64,000 nucleotides of DNA from Mesorhizobium sp. WSM3859 (GTDB lineage Bacteria > Pseudomonadota > Alphaproteobacteria > Rhizobiales > Rhizobiaceae). The notes under the pieces are model-generated. The model saw only the letters and a list, made by a program, of their open reading frames with translations, made no database searches and was not told where the DNA came from. The stretch spans positions 310,001-374,000 of the forward strand of contig NZ_NSGG01000004.1 in NCBI RefSeq assembly GCF_002295065.1, read 5' to 3'. Of this stretch, positions 8,767 to 17,751 are shown piece after piece. The translations under genes and the position numbers were made by a program. The stretch's first letter is position 1, and each line of letters starts with the position of its first letter.

Positions 8767-9698
8767 GCGACCGCCTTTCCGGCTCGATTGGCAATCGACG
8801 CCGCATGACCGCCTTCCACGGTCAGCGCCATGTGGATGCGCACCAGCGCTTCGGAGGCGAGGCGGTCTGTGTGGTTGACGGTGTAGCTCCAGCCGAGACG
8901 CTTGCACCAGGCAGCCAGCTCCTCGCGGCGAGCCCGGTAAAACAGCCGGTATTCATCGGCCAGCATCTCGGCGCGGCCGGCGGTCAGCTTGTCGCCGGTC
9001 TCCGGATCGGTGAACTCGGTGCGGCCGGCATAGGGGAAGGTTTCCTCGGCCGGATCGGCGACCTCGATCAGATGCGCGCGCACGCCGTGGCGCGCGAGCA
9101 CGTCGAGCCAGGCCATGGTTTCCTCGACCGGATCGAGGAAATCGCTGACGAGCACGATGTCGCAGAAGCGGCGGATGGCCGACAGGTCGGGCTTGGCCGG
9201 CAGCGCGGCGGCGTGGCTCAGCTGGGCGGCAATACGCTCGGCGCCGTTGCGGGCGGTGAACGGGTCGGTCAGGCCCGGCCAGGCGATGCGCTCGCCACTG
9301 CGCGACAAAAGCTCGGCCAAGGCGAGCGCCAGCACCAGCGCACGCGATTCCTTGGAAACGCCGGCGCCGGCGGATTTGTAGAGCATGGAAGGCGAGGGGT
9401 CGGCCCAGAGCCAGACCGTGTGCGCCGCTTCCCATTCGCGGTCACGCACATAGGTATGATCGTCCCTGGCCGAGCGGCGCCAGTCGATGCGTGAGGAATC
9501 GCCTTCGACATAGGGCCGGAACTGCCAGAAATTCTCGCCGATGCCGCGCTTGCGACGGCCGTGCCAGCCAGCGATCACCGTGTTGACGATACGGCGCGCC
9601 TCGACCAGCAGGTCTGGCACCAGTGAAGCCCGCAACCGGCCGCGCGCGAGCGCGTCGCGCGTCGCAACCGGTGCCTGGACCTCGCCTATTCGACCCAT
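8763..9698 (-). CDS. DUF58 domain-containing protein
   Basis: A 311-residue DUF58 protein. The family hallmark is clear in the stretch GENFWQFRPYVEGDSSRIDW followed by RRSARDDHTYVRDREWE. A VWA-like MIDAS fragment follows (WADPSPSML ~100), plus ILVSDFLDP-type strand (DIVLVSDFLDPVEE ~175). DUF58 proteins are nearly always encoded beside a MoxR AAA ATPase and are thought to be its partner or client. Here its ATG overlaps or abuts the moxR stop at 9698 and its stop overlaps the next start, so the four genes form one tight operon. Confidence 0.9.
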   Translation of the reverse strand: MGRIGEVQAPVATRDALARGRLRASLVPDLLVEARRIVNTVIAGWHGRRKRGIGENFWQFRPYVEGDSSRIDWRRSARDDHTYVRDREWEAAHTVWLWADPSPSMLYKSAGAGVSKESRALVLALALAELLSRSGERIAWPGLTDPFTARNGAERIAAQLSHAAALPAKPDLSAIRRFCDIVLVSDFLDPVEETMAWLDVLARHGVRAHLIEVADPAEETFPYAGRTEFTDPETGDKLTAGRAEMLADEYRLFYRARREELAAWCKRLGWSYTVNHTDRLASEALVRIHMALTVEGGHAASIANRAGKAVA

Positions 9699-10702
9699 CA
9701 GATGCCTTTTGCCAGCTTCGCCACCACGTCGCGCACCGAAGTGCCTTCGGCGCGGGCGGCGAAAGTCAGCGCCATGCGGTGCTGCAGCACCGGTTCGGCC
9801 AGGGCACGCACGTCGTCCACCGACGGCGCCAATCTTCCATCATATAGTGCGCGGGCGCGGGCGCACAGGGTCAGCGCCTGGCTGGCGCGGGGCCCCGGGC
9901 CCCAGGCGACATGCTTGTCCGTCTCGGCATTGCCCTGGCCGGGCCGCGCCGAACGCACCAGCTTGAGGATCGCCTCGACGACGCTTTCCGGCACCGGCAT
10001 GCGGCGGATCAGCGTCTGGATCTCCTTCAGTCTCGCCGGCTGCAGCACCTTGTCGGCCTTGGCTTCGTCGATGCCGGTCGTTTCGAGCAGGATGCGGCGC
10101 TCTGCATCGATCTCCGGATAAAGGATGTCGACCTGCATCAGGAAGCGGTCGAGCTGGGCCTCGGGCAACGGGTAGGTGCCCTCCTGTTCAAGCGGGTTCT
10201 GCGTCGCCAGCACGTGGAAAGGCGAGGGCAGGTCGTGGCGGACGCCGGCTATGGTGACGTGGTATTCCTGCATTGCCTGCAGCAGCGCCGACTGTGTGCG
10301 CGGCGAGGCGCGGTTGATCTCGTCGGCCATCAGCAATTGGGTGAAGATCGGCCCGGAGATGAAGCGGAAGGAGCGCTTGCCGAATTCGTCCTGCTCCATA
10401 ACCTCGGAGCCGAGGATATCCGACGGCATCAGGTCGGGCGTGAACTGGACGCGGCGCGAATCGAGGCCGAGCACGATGCCCAGCGTCTCGACCAGCTTGG
10501 TCTTGGCAAGGCCCGGCACGCCGACCAGCAGCGCATGGCCGCCCGCCAGCAGCGCCACCAGCGTGCGCTCGACGACTGCTTCCTGGCCGAAGATCACCCG
10601 GCCGACCGCGTCGCGGACCCTGGAGATGTCGGCCAGCGCCTTTTCAGCTTCCTCGATCATCGCTTTCTCGCTGATCGGGCTTTCCTTGATCATCACGCTC
10701 AT
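9698..10702 (-). CDS. MoxR-family AAA+ ATPase
   Basis: First gene of the operon. The 334-residue ATPase has the MoxR Walker A variant GVPGLAKTKLVE (~70), Walker B LLMADEINRA (~130), the sensor 1 Asn in VLATQNPLEQEGTYPLPEAQ, and the C-terminal lid domain. MoxR proteins are hexameric chaperone-like ATPases that activate or assemble VWA-containing partners. The start at 10702 gives MSVMIKES; longer in-frame versions to 10828 run into the divergent promoter region and lack homologous sequence. It is divergent from the DUF1285-NUDIX-cca operon. Confidence 0.92.
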   Translation of the reverse strand: MSVMIKESPISEKAMIEEAEKALADISRVRDAVGRVIFGQEAVVERTLVALLAGGHALLVGVPGLAKTKLVETLGIVLGLDSRRVQFTPDLMPSDILGSEVMEQDEFGKRSFRFISGPIFTQLLMADEINRASPRTQSALLQAMQEYHVTIAGVRHDLPSPFHVLATQNPLEQEGTYPLPEAQLDRFLMQVDILYPEIDAERRILLETTGIDEAKADKVLQPARLKEIQTLIRRMPVPESVVEAILKLVRSARPGQGNAETDKHVAWGPGPRASQALTLCARARALYDGRLAPSVDDVRALAEPVLQHRMALTFAARAEGTSVRDVVAKLAKGI

Positions 10703-10856
10703 GCCGTTCGATCCTTGTGGTTGGAAATACCGGCCTGCATTCTCGATACTGCAGAATGCCGCGATTCGGCCCCGCCTGGCGCCTGCATTCGAACTTAAAT
10801 CACAGACTTGGGCGGACAAGGCTGACAATCGGGAGAACAGTGACTATTTCGTGACC

Positions 10857-11516
10857 ATGGTCGAACGCAGCGAACATCGTGAACAAAGCCCGGGCGAGCA
10901 GAACCTGGGCCAACAGAGCCTGGTTGGCGCCACCGAGGCGCGCGGCCTGGAGGCGCTGATCTCGCGCGCCGCGCGGGCTGGCAAGGGGCCGGCGCCGGTC
11001 GAGCGCTGGAATCCGGACTTCTGCGGCGACCTCGACATGGAGATCAAGGCTGACGGCACCTGGTTCTATCTCGGCACACCGATCGGCCGCATGCCGCTGG
11101 TGCAGCTCTTTTCCAGCGTGCTGCGCAAGGATGCCGACGGAAAGACCTATCTCGTGACGCCGGTCGAGCGGGTCGGAATCCGCGTCGTCGACGCGCCTTT
11201 CATCGCCGTCGAAATGGATGTGTCCGGGAGCGGCGACGAGCAAGTCATCACCTTCCGCACCAATGTCGGCGACGTCGTCGCCGCCGGGCCCGGCCACCCG
11301 CTGCGTTTCGTCGACGAGGACGAAACCGGCGGGCTGAAACCCTACGTACTGGTGCGCGGACGGCTGGAGGCGCTGGTGGCGCGGCCGGTGATGTATGAGC
11401 TGGTCGGCCATGGCGAGGAGATCGATATCGACGGCAAGGCGATGTTCGCCGTCCGCTCGGGCGGCGAGGTCTATCCGATCATGCCGGCCGAGAAACTGAA
11501 ACGGCTGAGCGCGTGA
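10857..11516 (+). CDS. DUF1285 domain-containing protein
   Basis: A 219-residue member of DUF1285. Conserved features include VERWNPDFCGDLDMEI, GTWFYLGTPIGRMPLVQLF, the central VTPVERVGIRVVDAPF block and GHPLRFVD. Function is not established for the family. It is the first gene of a three-gene overlapping operon with a NUDIX hydrolase and the CCA-adding enzyme, an arrangement I recall as common in Rhizobiales. The ATG at 10857 is the first plausible start after the divergent promoter; upstream in-frame sequence overlaps the moxR leader. Confidence 0.85.
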   Translation: MVERSEHREQSPGEQNLGQQSLVGATEARGLEALISRAARAGKGPAPVERWNPDFCGDLDMEIKADGTWFYLGTPIGRMPLVQLFSSVLRKDADGKTYLVTPVERVGIRVVDAPFIAVEMDVSGSGDEQVITFRTNVGDVVAAGPGHPLRFVDEDETGGLKPYVLVRGRLEALVARPVMYELVGHGEEIDIDGKAMFAVRSGGEVYPIMPAEKLKRLSA

Positions 11517-12148
11517 TGGACCAGGTGACGCGGGCGCCATTTTCGATCGCGGATTTCCGGGCGCGGGCCGCCGCGCAGGCCGCGATCACCCCTGGCGAGG
11601 ATTTCGGCGATCATCGCTTCAATCCCGGCCACCCAAGGCTCGAACAGGTCAAGCCGCTGCGCGACGCCGCGGTGCTGATCCCGGTGATCGACCGTGCCGA
11701 GGGCGCCATGGTGCTCTTCACCAAGCGCGCCGAGAGGCTGCGCAGCCATTCCGGCCAGGTGGCTTTTCCGGGCGGCACCATAGACCCGACTGACGAGAGC
11801 CCTGAGGCCACGGCGCTGCGCGAGACCTTTGAGGAGATCGGTCTCGATCGCGGCCATATCGAGATCATAGGGCGCATGCCGGACTACGTGTCGGGCAGCG
11901 GCTACCGCATCGTGCCGGTGCTCGCCGTCGTGCGTCCGGGCTTTTCACTGACGCTGAATACCGACGAGGTCGATGCGGCCTTCGAGGTGCCGCTCAGCTT
12001 CCTGATGGACCCGGCCAACCACACGCGCGACAGCCGTTTCTGGAACGACCTCGAATGGTTCTTCTACGATATGCCCTATGGCGACCAGCGCATCTGGGGC
12101 GTTACCGCCGGCATCGTCCGCACGCTATATGAAAGGCTTTATGCGTGA
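11513..12148 (+). CDS. NUDIX hydrolase, CoA pyrophosphatase-type
   Basis: Hydrolase of nucleoside-diphosphate derivatives. The Nudix box is seen as GGTIDPTDESPEATALRETF followed by EEIG (~85-108), and the upstream motif RSHSGQVAFPGG is typical of the CoA pyrophosphatase (NudL/UPF0035) subgroup, so the likely substrate is CoA or a derivative. 211 residues counted from GTG at 11513; ATG at 11516 is an alternative. The start overlaps the DUF1285 stop and the 3' end overlaps the cca start, so all three are probably co-translated. Confidence 0.88.
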   Translation: MMDQVTRAPFSIADFRARAAAQAAITPGEDFGDHRFNPGHPRLEQVKPLRDAAVLIPVIDRAEGAMVLFTKRAERLRSHSGQVAFPGGTIDPTDESPEATALRETFEEIGLDRGHIEIIGRMPDYVSGSGYRIVPVLAVVRPGFSLTLNTDEVDAAFEVPLSFLMDPANHTRDSRFWNDLEWFFYDMPYGDQRIWGVTAGIVRTLYERLYA

Positions 12149-13413
12149 GCGTCGAGGTGTCCCTCTCGGGCCAGGCCGGTTGGCTTGACGACAAGGCCCT
12201 GCAGCAATTGCTGGCCGTGCTGAAGCAAGGCGGCGAGGAGGCGCGCGTCGCCGGCGGCGCGGTGCGAAACACATTGCTTGACCAACCCGTGGCCGACATC
12301 GACATCGCCGCGACGACCTTGCCCGAAGAGACCATCCGGCGCGCGGAGGCGGCCGGCTTCAAGACGGCGCCGACCGGAATCGAGCACGGCACCATCACCG
12401 TGATTGCGGGCGGCAAGCCTTATGAAGTCACCACGCTGCGCGCTGATATCGAGACCGACGGCCGCCGCGCAAAGGTGATTTTCGGCCGCGACTGGAAAGC
12501 CGACGCCGAGCGGCGCGACTTCACGATCAACGCGCTCTACGCGGACGCCGACGGCACAGTCGTCGATCTTGTCGGCGGCATTGCCGATATCGAGGCGCGG
12601 CGGCTGCGTTTCATCGGCGACGCGGAGGCGCGCATCCGCGAGGATTATCTGCGCATCCTGCGCTTTTTCCGCTTCTTTGCCTGGTATGGCGACGGCCGGC
12701 CCGACGCCGAAGGCTTGAAGGCCTGCGCCAGGCTGAAGGAGGGGCTTGCCCAGCTTTCGGCCGAACGCGTCTGGTCCGAACTGAAGAAGCTGCTGTCGGC
12801 TCCGGACCCTTCGCGCGCCCTGCTCTGGATGCGCCAGGCCGGCGTGCTGACCGCCGTGCTTCCGGAAAGCGAGAAATGGGGCATCGATGCCATCCACGGC
12901 CTGGCCAGGACCGGAAAGGATCTCGGCTGGACCCCCGATCCGATGCTGCGGCTCGAGGCAATCGTCCCGCCCGATGCCGCGCGCATGAAGACGCTCGGCG
13001 AACGGCTGCGGCTTTCGAATGACGAGGCCGCCCGCCTGCGGCATTGGGCGCTGACCATCGCTCCGGACGCGAAGATGACCGAGACCGAACTGGCCAAGAA
13101 ACTCTATTACGGCGACCGCGACGGCTATCTCGATCGTATTCGGCTGGCGCTTGCCGCCTCGCGGACGCGTGCCGTCGAGGACAATCAGGCGATGATGGAG
13201 GCGGGCGGCCTTTCACGCCTGCTCAACTTCACGCTGAAGTGGACAAAACCGGTGTTTCCGATCAAAGGCGCGGACCTGACGGGCCTTGGCGCGTCACCGG
13301 GGGCGAAGCTCGGCGCCACGCTGAAGAATCTTGAGAAGGAATGGGTCGGGTCGGGCTTCACGCTGGAACGCGGCGCACTAATGGAACGCGCCGCGCAGGC
13401 TCTGGAGCCCTAG
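12145..13413 (+). CDS. cca: CCA tRNA nucleotidyltransferase (CCA-adding enzyme)
   Basis: Adds or repairs the 3' CCA end of tRNAs in the cytoplasm. The 422-residue protein has the class II polymerase-beta head: the GGAVRN helix (~36), the DIDIA metal-binding Asp pair (~51-53), and the RRDFTINALY motif (~130). The R-E-D-Y-L-RILRFFRFFAWYG neck follows and then the helical body and tail. It starts with GTG overlapping the TGA of the NUDIX gene. A dispersed repeat follows its stop. Confidence 0.95.
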   Translation: MSVEVSLSGQAGWLDDKALQQLLAVLKQGGEEARVAGGAVRNTLLDQPVADIDIAATTLPEETIRRAEAAGFKTAPTGIEHGTITVIAGGKPYEVTTLRADIETDGRRAKVIFGRDWKADAERRDFTINALYADADGTVVDLVGGIADIEARRLRFIGDAEARIREDYLRILRFFRFFAWYGDGRPDAEGLKACARLKEGLAQLSAERVWSELKKLLSAPDPSRALLWMRQAGVLTAVLPESEKWGIDAIHGLARTGKDLGWTPDPMLRLEAIVPPDAARMKTLGERLRLSNDEAARLRHWALTIAPDAKMTETELAKKLYYGDRDGYLDRIRLALAASRTRAVEDNQAMMEAGGLSRLLNFTLKWTKPVFPIKGADLTGLGASPGAKLGATLKNLEKEWVGSGFTLERGALMERAAQALEP

Positions 13414-13529
13414 AGCGTTTCACCGTTTCAAACGGCAAACCGCTCTATCTCTTTGTCTTTATGCAATTCCGGACGGAAGGCTACGGCGAAGACGCCGAGC
13501 CTGACCGCTCACACTTTTCCTGAAATTGC
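13412..13529. repeat. Two-hairpin repeat containing GCAATT family copy B
   Basis: The first part forms AGAGCG...CGCTCT with an internal GTTTCAAAC palindrome; the second part (13463-13529) opens with GCAATTCCGGACGGA and closes with TTTTCCTGAAATTGC, a match to the dispersed repeat family. It fills the gap between cca and the convergent subtilase gene and overlaps the cca stop codon. Confidence 0.7.
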
Positions 13530-13556
13530 TCCAGTCGGCCGGGCGACCCGCCCCTT

Positions 13557-14537
13557 TCAGTGTATCGCCACTGGAGCCAGCGCCCGCGAGAGACTTGCCT
13601 CGCCCTTGCCGTAGATCGACGGATCGTAGTTCACCAGCGTATCGGTGCGGGCCGTGTTGAGCAGGTCATTGGTGATCTGAACCGGCGTCGCTTTCGTGAA
13701 TTTGCTGCCGATGATCGCTGCGTAGCCTGAGATGATCGGCGCGGCGAACGAGGTGCCGTAGAGGCCGGTCTTGCTTCCATCGACGCCGACCACCAGGAAG
13801 TGGCTCTGCACAAGCGGGTCGGAGCCGGCGTAATTGGAATACCAGGCGAGCGCAGCCTTGTTGGCCGTTGTGCCGTTTGTCGACAGCGCGCCGACGAAGA
13901 TCGCCGTCGGTTTGCCGATCAGGGCAAGGTCGAGATAATCCTGCTGGCCGCCTGTGACGCCACCCACGGCGACCGCGTCGTTGCCGGCCGCCTTGGAGAC
14001 GACGGCCGTTCCCCTGGTCGCATAGTTGATGATCGAGGCCTCTTCCGGAGCCCACCAGATCTGATTCACGCTGTAGCCCGCGGTGGTGTACATGCCGTAG
14101 CTGAGATTGAGCACGTTGCGGCCGCCGGCCAGCGAGACGGCCGAGCCCGTCGAGAAATCCTTGGAGCGGATGGTCGCCGCGGGAGCGATCATGCTCGCCT
14201 CCTCGCGCGTCCATTCTCCGTGCCGCTGCGTCTGCACGCCAATGCCGAAATTGCCAGAAAAGCGATCTGAACTGCTGAAGTCGTCGACCATGGTGATGGT
14301 GACGCCCCTGCCCTTGTAGCCGGCTGCCCATGCGGCGCCGACGTCGGGGCTCATCCAGTTCTGCACGGCCTGCGTCGTGCCCGCGACCGGGATCTTGGCG
14401 CTTACGCATATCGACTGAACGCCGTGGCACAGCACAGCCGTCTCGTCCGCGTCGGGCACTTCCTGCGCCGATGCCATGGACGCCGGCAGCAGGACCAAAG
14501 CCGCGGCAATGCCGAACTTCCAGAAATTACCAGACAT
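13557..14537 (-). CDS. Secreted subtilisin-like serine protease (S8 family)
   Basis: A 326-residue exported protein with a signal peptide ending near ASMASAQ. Subtilase features: a catalytic-Asp block ITMVDDFSSS (~70), a candidate His in QRHGEWTREE (~100), an oxyanion-region block VSKAAGNDAV (~180), and the Ser block GTSFAAPIISG (~260). The His block lacks the usual HGTH.VA form, so activity needs testing. The ATG at 14537 has GGGAG seven bases upstream. It lies 84 bp downstream of a small outer-membrane-like protein gene on the same strand, which suggests a two-gene unit. No propeptide domain is evident. Confidence 0.8.
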   Translation of the reverse strand: MSGNFWKFGIAAALVLLPASMASAQEVPDADETAVLCHGVQSICVSAKIPVAGTTQAVQNWMSPDVGAAWAAGYKGRGVTITMVDDFSSSDRFSGNFGIGVQTQRHGEWTREEASMIAPAATIRSKDFSTGSAVSLAGGRNVLNLSYGMYTTAGYSVNQIWWAPEEASIINYATRGTAVVSKAAGNDAVAVGGVTGGQQDYLDLALIGKPTAIFVGALSTNGTTANKAALAWYSNYAGSDPLVQSHFLVVGVDGSKTGLYGTSFAAPIISGYAAIIGSKFTKATPVQITNDLLNTARTDTLVNYDPSIYGKGEASLSRALAPVAIH

Positions 14538-14621
14538 GATCTTACTCCCGGTCAAACAAGAAGGCGGATGAATCACGAAATTCGGGCGCCGGAACACTTT
14601 CCATCGAAGGCTTTCCGGCGA

Positions 14622-15224
14622 TCAGAACGTAAGTCGGTAGTTGAGCCACAGATGCAGCCTCTCGGGTGTAGCGTTGACCAGATGCGTCAGCGTCTCCTCG
14701 GGCGACGCCTCGCCCGCTGCCAGCCGGCAATTGACGCTGTAGCTGCCCAGGTCGCCGTAGTCGGCCACGCAGGGCTTTTCGGTCAGGGCGCCGCCGATGG
14801 TCGAGGTAACCGACAGGGACAGGGTGCTGTTCGGACTCGGATGGGTCTGGGTGAGAAAACCGAATTTGAGGCTGGGCCCGATGCTGTATTTCTCGGCTTG
14901 CTCGCCGGTGCCGAACCCCCAGAGAAAGCCCGTATCGGGCGTGATCTGGGTGAGGAAGTCGACATGCATGTCGACCCAGCTCGCGTGGTACCATCGGTTG
15001 AACGACACCCAGCTTCCGCCCTGCAATTCATAGCCGCCGTTGCCGAGGCCCCTGGCCTTGTCGCTGAGCGGAGAGCCCTGATGGATATCGACGAGCGAGG
15101 TCGTCCATTCCTGGGCCATTGCCGTGGGCGCAAAGGAAAGAGCGCACGACAGGAGCGCCGCCGCGCAGAGACCTGCTCCGATGTTGGACCGCTCGCGCAT
15201 GCGCGAAGCACCTCGCCCCACCAC
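14622..15224 (-). CDS. Putative small outer-membrane protein
   Basis: A 200-residue exported protein: signal peptide ending TAMAQ (~38), alternating hydrophobic/polar strands typical of a short beta barrel (SWVSFNRWYHASWVDM, SIGPSLKFGFLTQ, STLSLSVTSTIGG), two cysteines, and a C-terminal strand LNYRLTF ending in Phe, the usual outer-membrane insertion signal. No family recognised. It is encoded directly upstream of the subtilase, so it may anchor, export or be cleaved by that enzyme; this link is inferred from position only. An alternative start is M9 (15200). Confidence 0.6.
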   Translation of the reverse strand: MVGRGASRMRERSNIGAGLCAAALLSCALSFAPTAMAQEWTTSLVDIHQGSPLSDKARGLGNGGYELQGGSWVSFNRWYHASWVDMHVDFLTQITPDTGFLWGFGTGEQAEKYSIGPSLKFGFLTQTHPSPNSTLSLSVTSTIGGALTEKPCVADYGDLGSYSVNCRLAAGEASPEETLTHLVNATPERLHLWLNYRLTF

Positions 15225-15476
15225 TCCGGCCAGCGCCTTGATGGCGAAGGGCTCCTCGGGCAGCCGCCTCTGGCCGGATCATATGCGGCAGAGTCGCATG
15301 CGGACCGTTACCGGGAAGTTATCCAAGCTGCTACGAATATAAGAATTTGCTTGAATTATGCGGAAAAATGCCTCCGCCGGCGATCCAAAAGGACCGCCCG
15401 CGGAGAGGGCATGCCGGAACCAAAGTTTGGCACTTGCCTGTCGGCTTGCGTGGTCCGAATTCGGCGATGTAGCCGC

Positions 15477-15662
15477 TTAGGCGGCGTCGCGGACCTTCTG
15501 GATGCGCGAGCGGATCGCCTCGATCATCGTCTCGCGGATGATGGTCTCGCCATGCGTTTCACGCATGTGCTCGACGGCGCGGCGCATGACCTCCGCTTCT
15601 TCCTCGGCGCGCGTGTGCCAGTCACAGCCGGGAACCAGCGATCCGCATTGAAATTCCTTCAT
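15477..15662 (-). CDS. DUF1059 domain-containing protein
   Basis: A 61-residue protein. MKEFQCGSLVPGCDWHTRAE carries the spaced Cys-Cys-His pattern of the DUF1059 family and the tail (VMRRAVEHMRETHGE) is a helix ending in a His. The Cys/His arrangement suggests metal binding, but no role is known. The ATG at 15662 follows a good ribosome site (GGAAAGGAAAATCCCC); the open frame extends upstream through a repeat and is unlikely to be coding there. It stands alone. Confidence 0.8.
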   Translation of the reverse strand: MKEFQCGSLVPGCDWHTRAEEEAEVMRRAVEHMRETHGETIIRETMIEAIRSRIQKVRDAA

Positions 15663-15725
15663 GGGGATTTTCCTTTCCTCGCGACGGGGCCGCTCAGCCA
15701 GAGCGCTCCAGCCATTTGTCTTTAT

Positions 15726-15766
15726 GCAATCCCGCCCAAAGCCGATGCGCGTTTTCGCAGGATTGC
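15726..15766. repeat. Divergent copy C of the GCAATT repeat family
   Basis: GCAATCCCGCCC...GCAGGATTGC, the same fold as the other copies with GC substitutions on both arms, preceded by AGAGCGCTCCAGCCATTTGTC as in copy B. The paired changes on the two arms suggest the stem is maintained. Confidence 0.5.
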
Positions 15767-15910
15767 CCGGATGGATATCAATAACACATGCCGCCGCTTT
15801 CGGTTGCACGAAGAAGTGGTCGAGGGCGGTCGGCGCGGTAAAAGCATGAAACGAAGGGCGAAGCACTGGTGCTCCGCCCTTCGCGCCGCCTGAGCCTGCT
15901 ATGCCTCGCC

Positions 15911-15932
15911 GCGCGGTTTTCCTGGAATTGCT
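15911..15932. repeat. Half copy D of the GCAATT repeat family
   Basis: GCGCGGTTTTCCTGGAATTG followed by CT matches only the right arm of the dispersed repeat. It lies at the 3' end of the DUF1344 gene. Confidence 0.5.
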
Positions 15933-15939
15933 CCAGCCG

Positions 15940-16200
15940 TTACTTCATGATCTTGATGGCTTCGGCGATTTTTTTCTTGCCGCTCATGTCCCAGGACACG
16001 CGAACCTTCTCACCGGCCTGAATGCCGGGATCCTTGAAGGCCTTGGACAGGGTGAAGGTCGACCCATCGTCGAGAACTAGGCTCATGGCCGTTCCATCAA
16101 AGCTCTTCACGGTTCCGGTGGTGTGCTTGACCGCCGCGAACGCGGCGCCACCGGAGGCGAGAAAGGCGGCCGCTGCCGCCGTCACGATAAGCTTGCGCAT
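15940..16200 (-). CDS. DUF1344 domain-containing exported protein
   Basis: An 86-residue protein with a signal peptide (MRKLIVTAAAAAFLASGG, cleavage near AAFAA) and a mature domain of about 62 residues with the DUF1344 pattern: TGTVKSFDGTAMSLVLDDGS, then TLSKAFKDPGI and a basic C-terminus. The sequence implies a small OB-like beta barrel in the periplasm. No function is known; rhizobia carry several such genes. It is transcribed alone, with an AT-rich stretch (about 16335-16380) upstream that probably holds its promoter. Confidence 0.8.
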   Translation of the reverse strand: MRKLIVTAAAAAFLASGGAAFAAVKHTTGTVKSFDGTAMSLVLDDGSTFTLSKAFKDPGIQAGEKVRVSWDMSGKKKIAEAIKIMK

Positions 16201-16455
16201 GGCATGCTCTCCTGGAATGTGGGCGCCCGCTTGGCAGGCACCTCATTGATCAGGGCCGTCAAGTCGCGTCGAGTCACGGCTGCGGGGGAGCGATGATCGC
16301 CACCTTTGCCGCCGGCGCTTCCCGGCCCGGCAACCTTAAATAAATCAATTTTTTCAAAAGGATATTAGACGAAAAAGATATCGTGCCGGCCACATTGCCT
16401 GCCAAGATTCGACGAATGGGACAGCAATGCGGCCACGGCCGCGTTCACCGGATCG

Positions 16456-17370
16456 TTACGGCCATTTTACCTCAGGCGGCAGGCTGGACAGGATCGAGGC
16501 GACATTGCCGCCGGTCTTCAGGCCGAAGATGGTGCCGCGATCGTGAAGCAAGTTGAATTCGACGTAGCGGCCGCGCCGGATCAGCTGTTCGTCGCGCTCG
16601 GCATCGGACCAGCCTTGGTTGAAGTTGCCCCGCACCAGATGGGCATAGACGACCAGGAAGGAGCGGCCGACGTCCTGGACGAAATTGAGATCGGCGTTCC
16701 AGCCGCCCTTGTCCTCGTCCGAATGCAGCCAGTCGAAGAAGATACCGCCGATGCCGCGCGGCTCGTTGCGGTGGGGCAAGAAGAAATACTCGTCGCACCA
16801 AGCCTTGAATTTCGGGTAATCGGCGACGGCGGCGTTCTTCTCGCAGGCGAACTGCATGGCGCGGTGGAAGGCGATCGTGTCGGGATCGTCCTGGGTGCGG
16901 CGGCGGTCGAGCACCGGCGTCAGATCGGCGCCGCCGCCGAACCACTGGCGCGTGGTGACGACCATGCGCGTGTTCATGTGCACGGCCGGGACATTGGGGT
17001 TCCAAGGGTGCGCGATCAGCGAGATGCCGCTCGCCCAGAAGCGCGGGTCTTCCTCGGCGCCGGGAATCTGCTTCCTGAATTCGGGTGAGAATTCGCCATG
17101 GACGGTCGAGGTGTGCACGCCGACCTTTTCGAAGACGCGGCCGCGCATCATCGACATGGTGCCGCCGCCACCGCGGCCTTCGTCGCGCTCCCAGGGAGTC
17201 TTTTCGAAATAGCCGGGCGACCATGAGGCTTGCGGGCCGGTGAGTTCCTGCTCGACCTGCTCGAAGGTGGCGCAGATACGCTCGCGCAGCGCTTCGAACC
17301 AGAGGCGGGCCTTCATCTTCTTCTGTTCGATGTCGGCCGGCAGCCCCACCGGAAGGTCAGGTCGTTCCAA
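16456..17370 (-). CDS. hemF: Oxygen-dependent coproporphyrinogen III oxidase
   Basis: Converts coproporphyrinogen III to protoporphyrinogen IX with O2 in haem synthesis. The 304-residue protein carries HemF signatures: [18 protein letters not shown], the metal/substrate region [51 protein letters not shown] and the C-terminal [18 protein letters not shown]. All typical His ligands appear present. It is a single gene facing away from the small gene at 17491. Haem supply fits with the cytochrome genes nearby. Confidence 0.97.
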   Translation of the reverse strand: MERPDLPVGLPADIEQKKMKARLWFEALRERICATFEQVEQELTGPQASWSPGYFEKTPWERDEGRGGGGTMSMMRGRVFEKVGVHTSTVHGEFSPEFRKQIPGAEEDPRFWASGISLIAHPWNPNVPAVHMNTRMVVTTRQWFGGGADLTPVLDRRRTQDDPDTIAFHRAMQFACEKNAAVADYPKFKAWCDEYFFLPHRNEPRGIGGIFFDWLHSDEDKGGWNADLNFVQDVGRSFLVVYAHLVRGNFNQGWSDAERDEQLIRRGRYVEFNLLHDRGTIFGLKTGGNVASILSSLPPEVKWP

Positions 17371-17490
17371 ATCCGTCTCCAGTCGCAGGCCGCTTGCCTG
17401 ACAAATGACTCGTTTTTTCTGCGCGCGATCCCTAATCTCTTAAGGACAAGGGTCAAGTCCTGTCTGACCAAGGTGCAAAGGAGTACCTTC

Positions 17491-17748
17491 GTGCGCACCC
17501 CGGCAAGACCGCCGCTGGATGGCTTGAAGAAGAGGCTGGAGCGTTCGCGGGCCGAGCGCGCAAACCTGCCGCGCGATGGGTTCCTGCGCGAGACCTTCGT
17601 GCTGCCGCGGCCGGCGGCGCGCCTCAAGGCGAAAGAGTGGTTCGAGCGCTTCCCCAAGCAGGCCTACTGGACCGAGATCGAAAGCTGGTTCGAACGCCCA
17701 GGCGATGTGATCGAATTCACCATGCGGCGACTGCCGGCGGCCGATTGA
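17491..17748 (+). CDS. Small conserved protein of unknown function
   Basis: An 85-residue basic protein, not recognised. It has a conserved-looking centre (PRDGFLRETFVLPRPAARLK then WFERFPKQAYWTEIESWFER) and ends EFTMRRLPAAD. I chose the GTG at 17491 because a strong AAAGGAG site lies seven bases upstream; longer frames to 17230 run antisense through hemF. It converges on soxR with only three bases between the stops. Confidence 0.6.
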   Translation: MRTPARPPLDGLKKRLERSRAERANLPRDGFLRETFVLPRPAARLKAKEWFERFPKQAYWTEIESWFERPGDVIEFTMRRLPAAD

Positions 17749-17751
17749 GCA

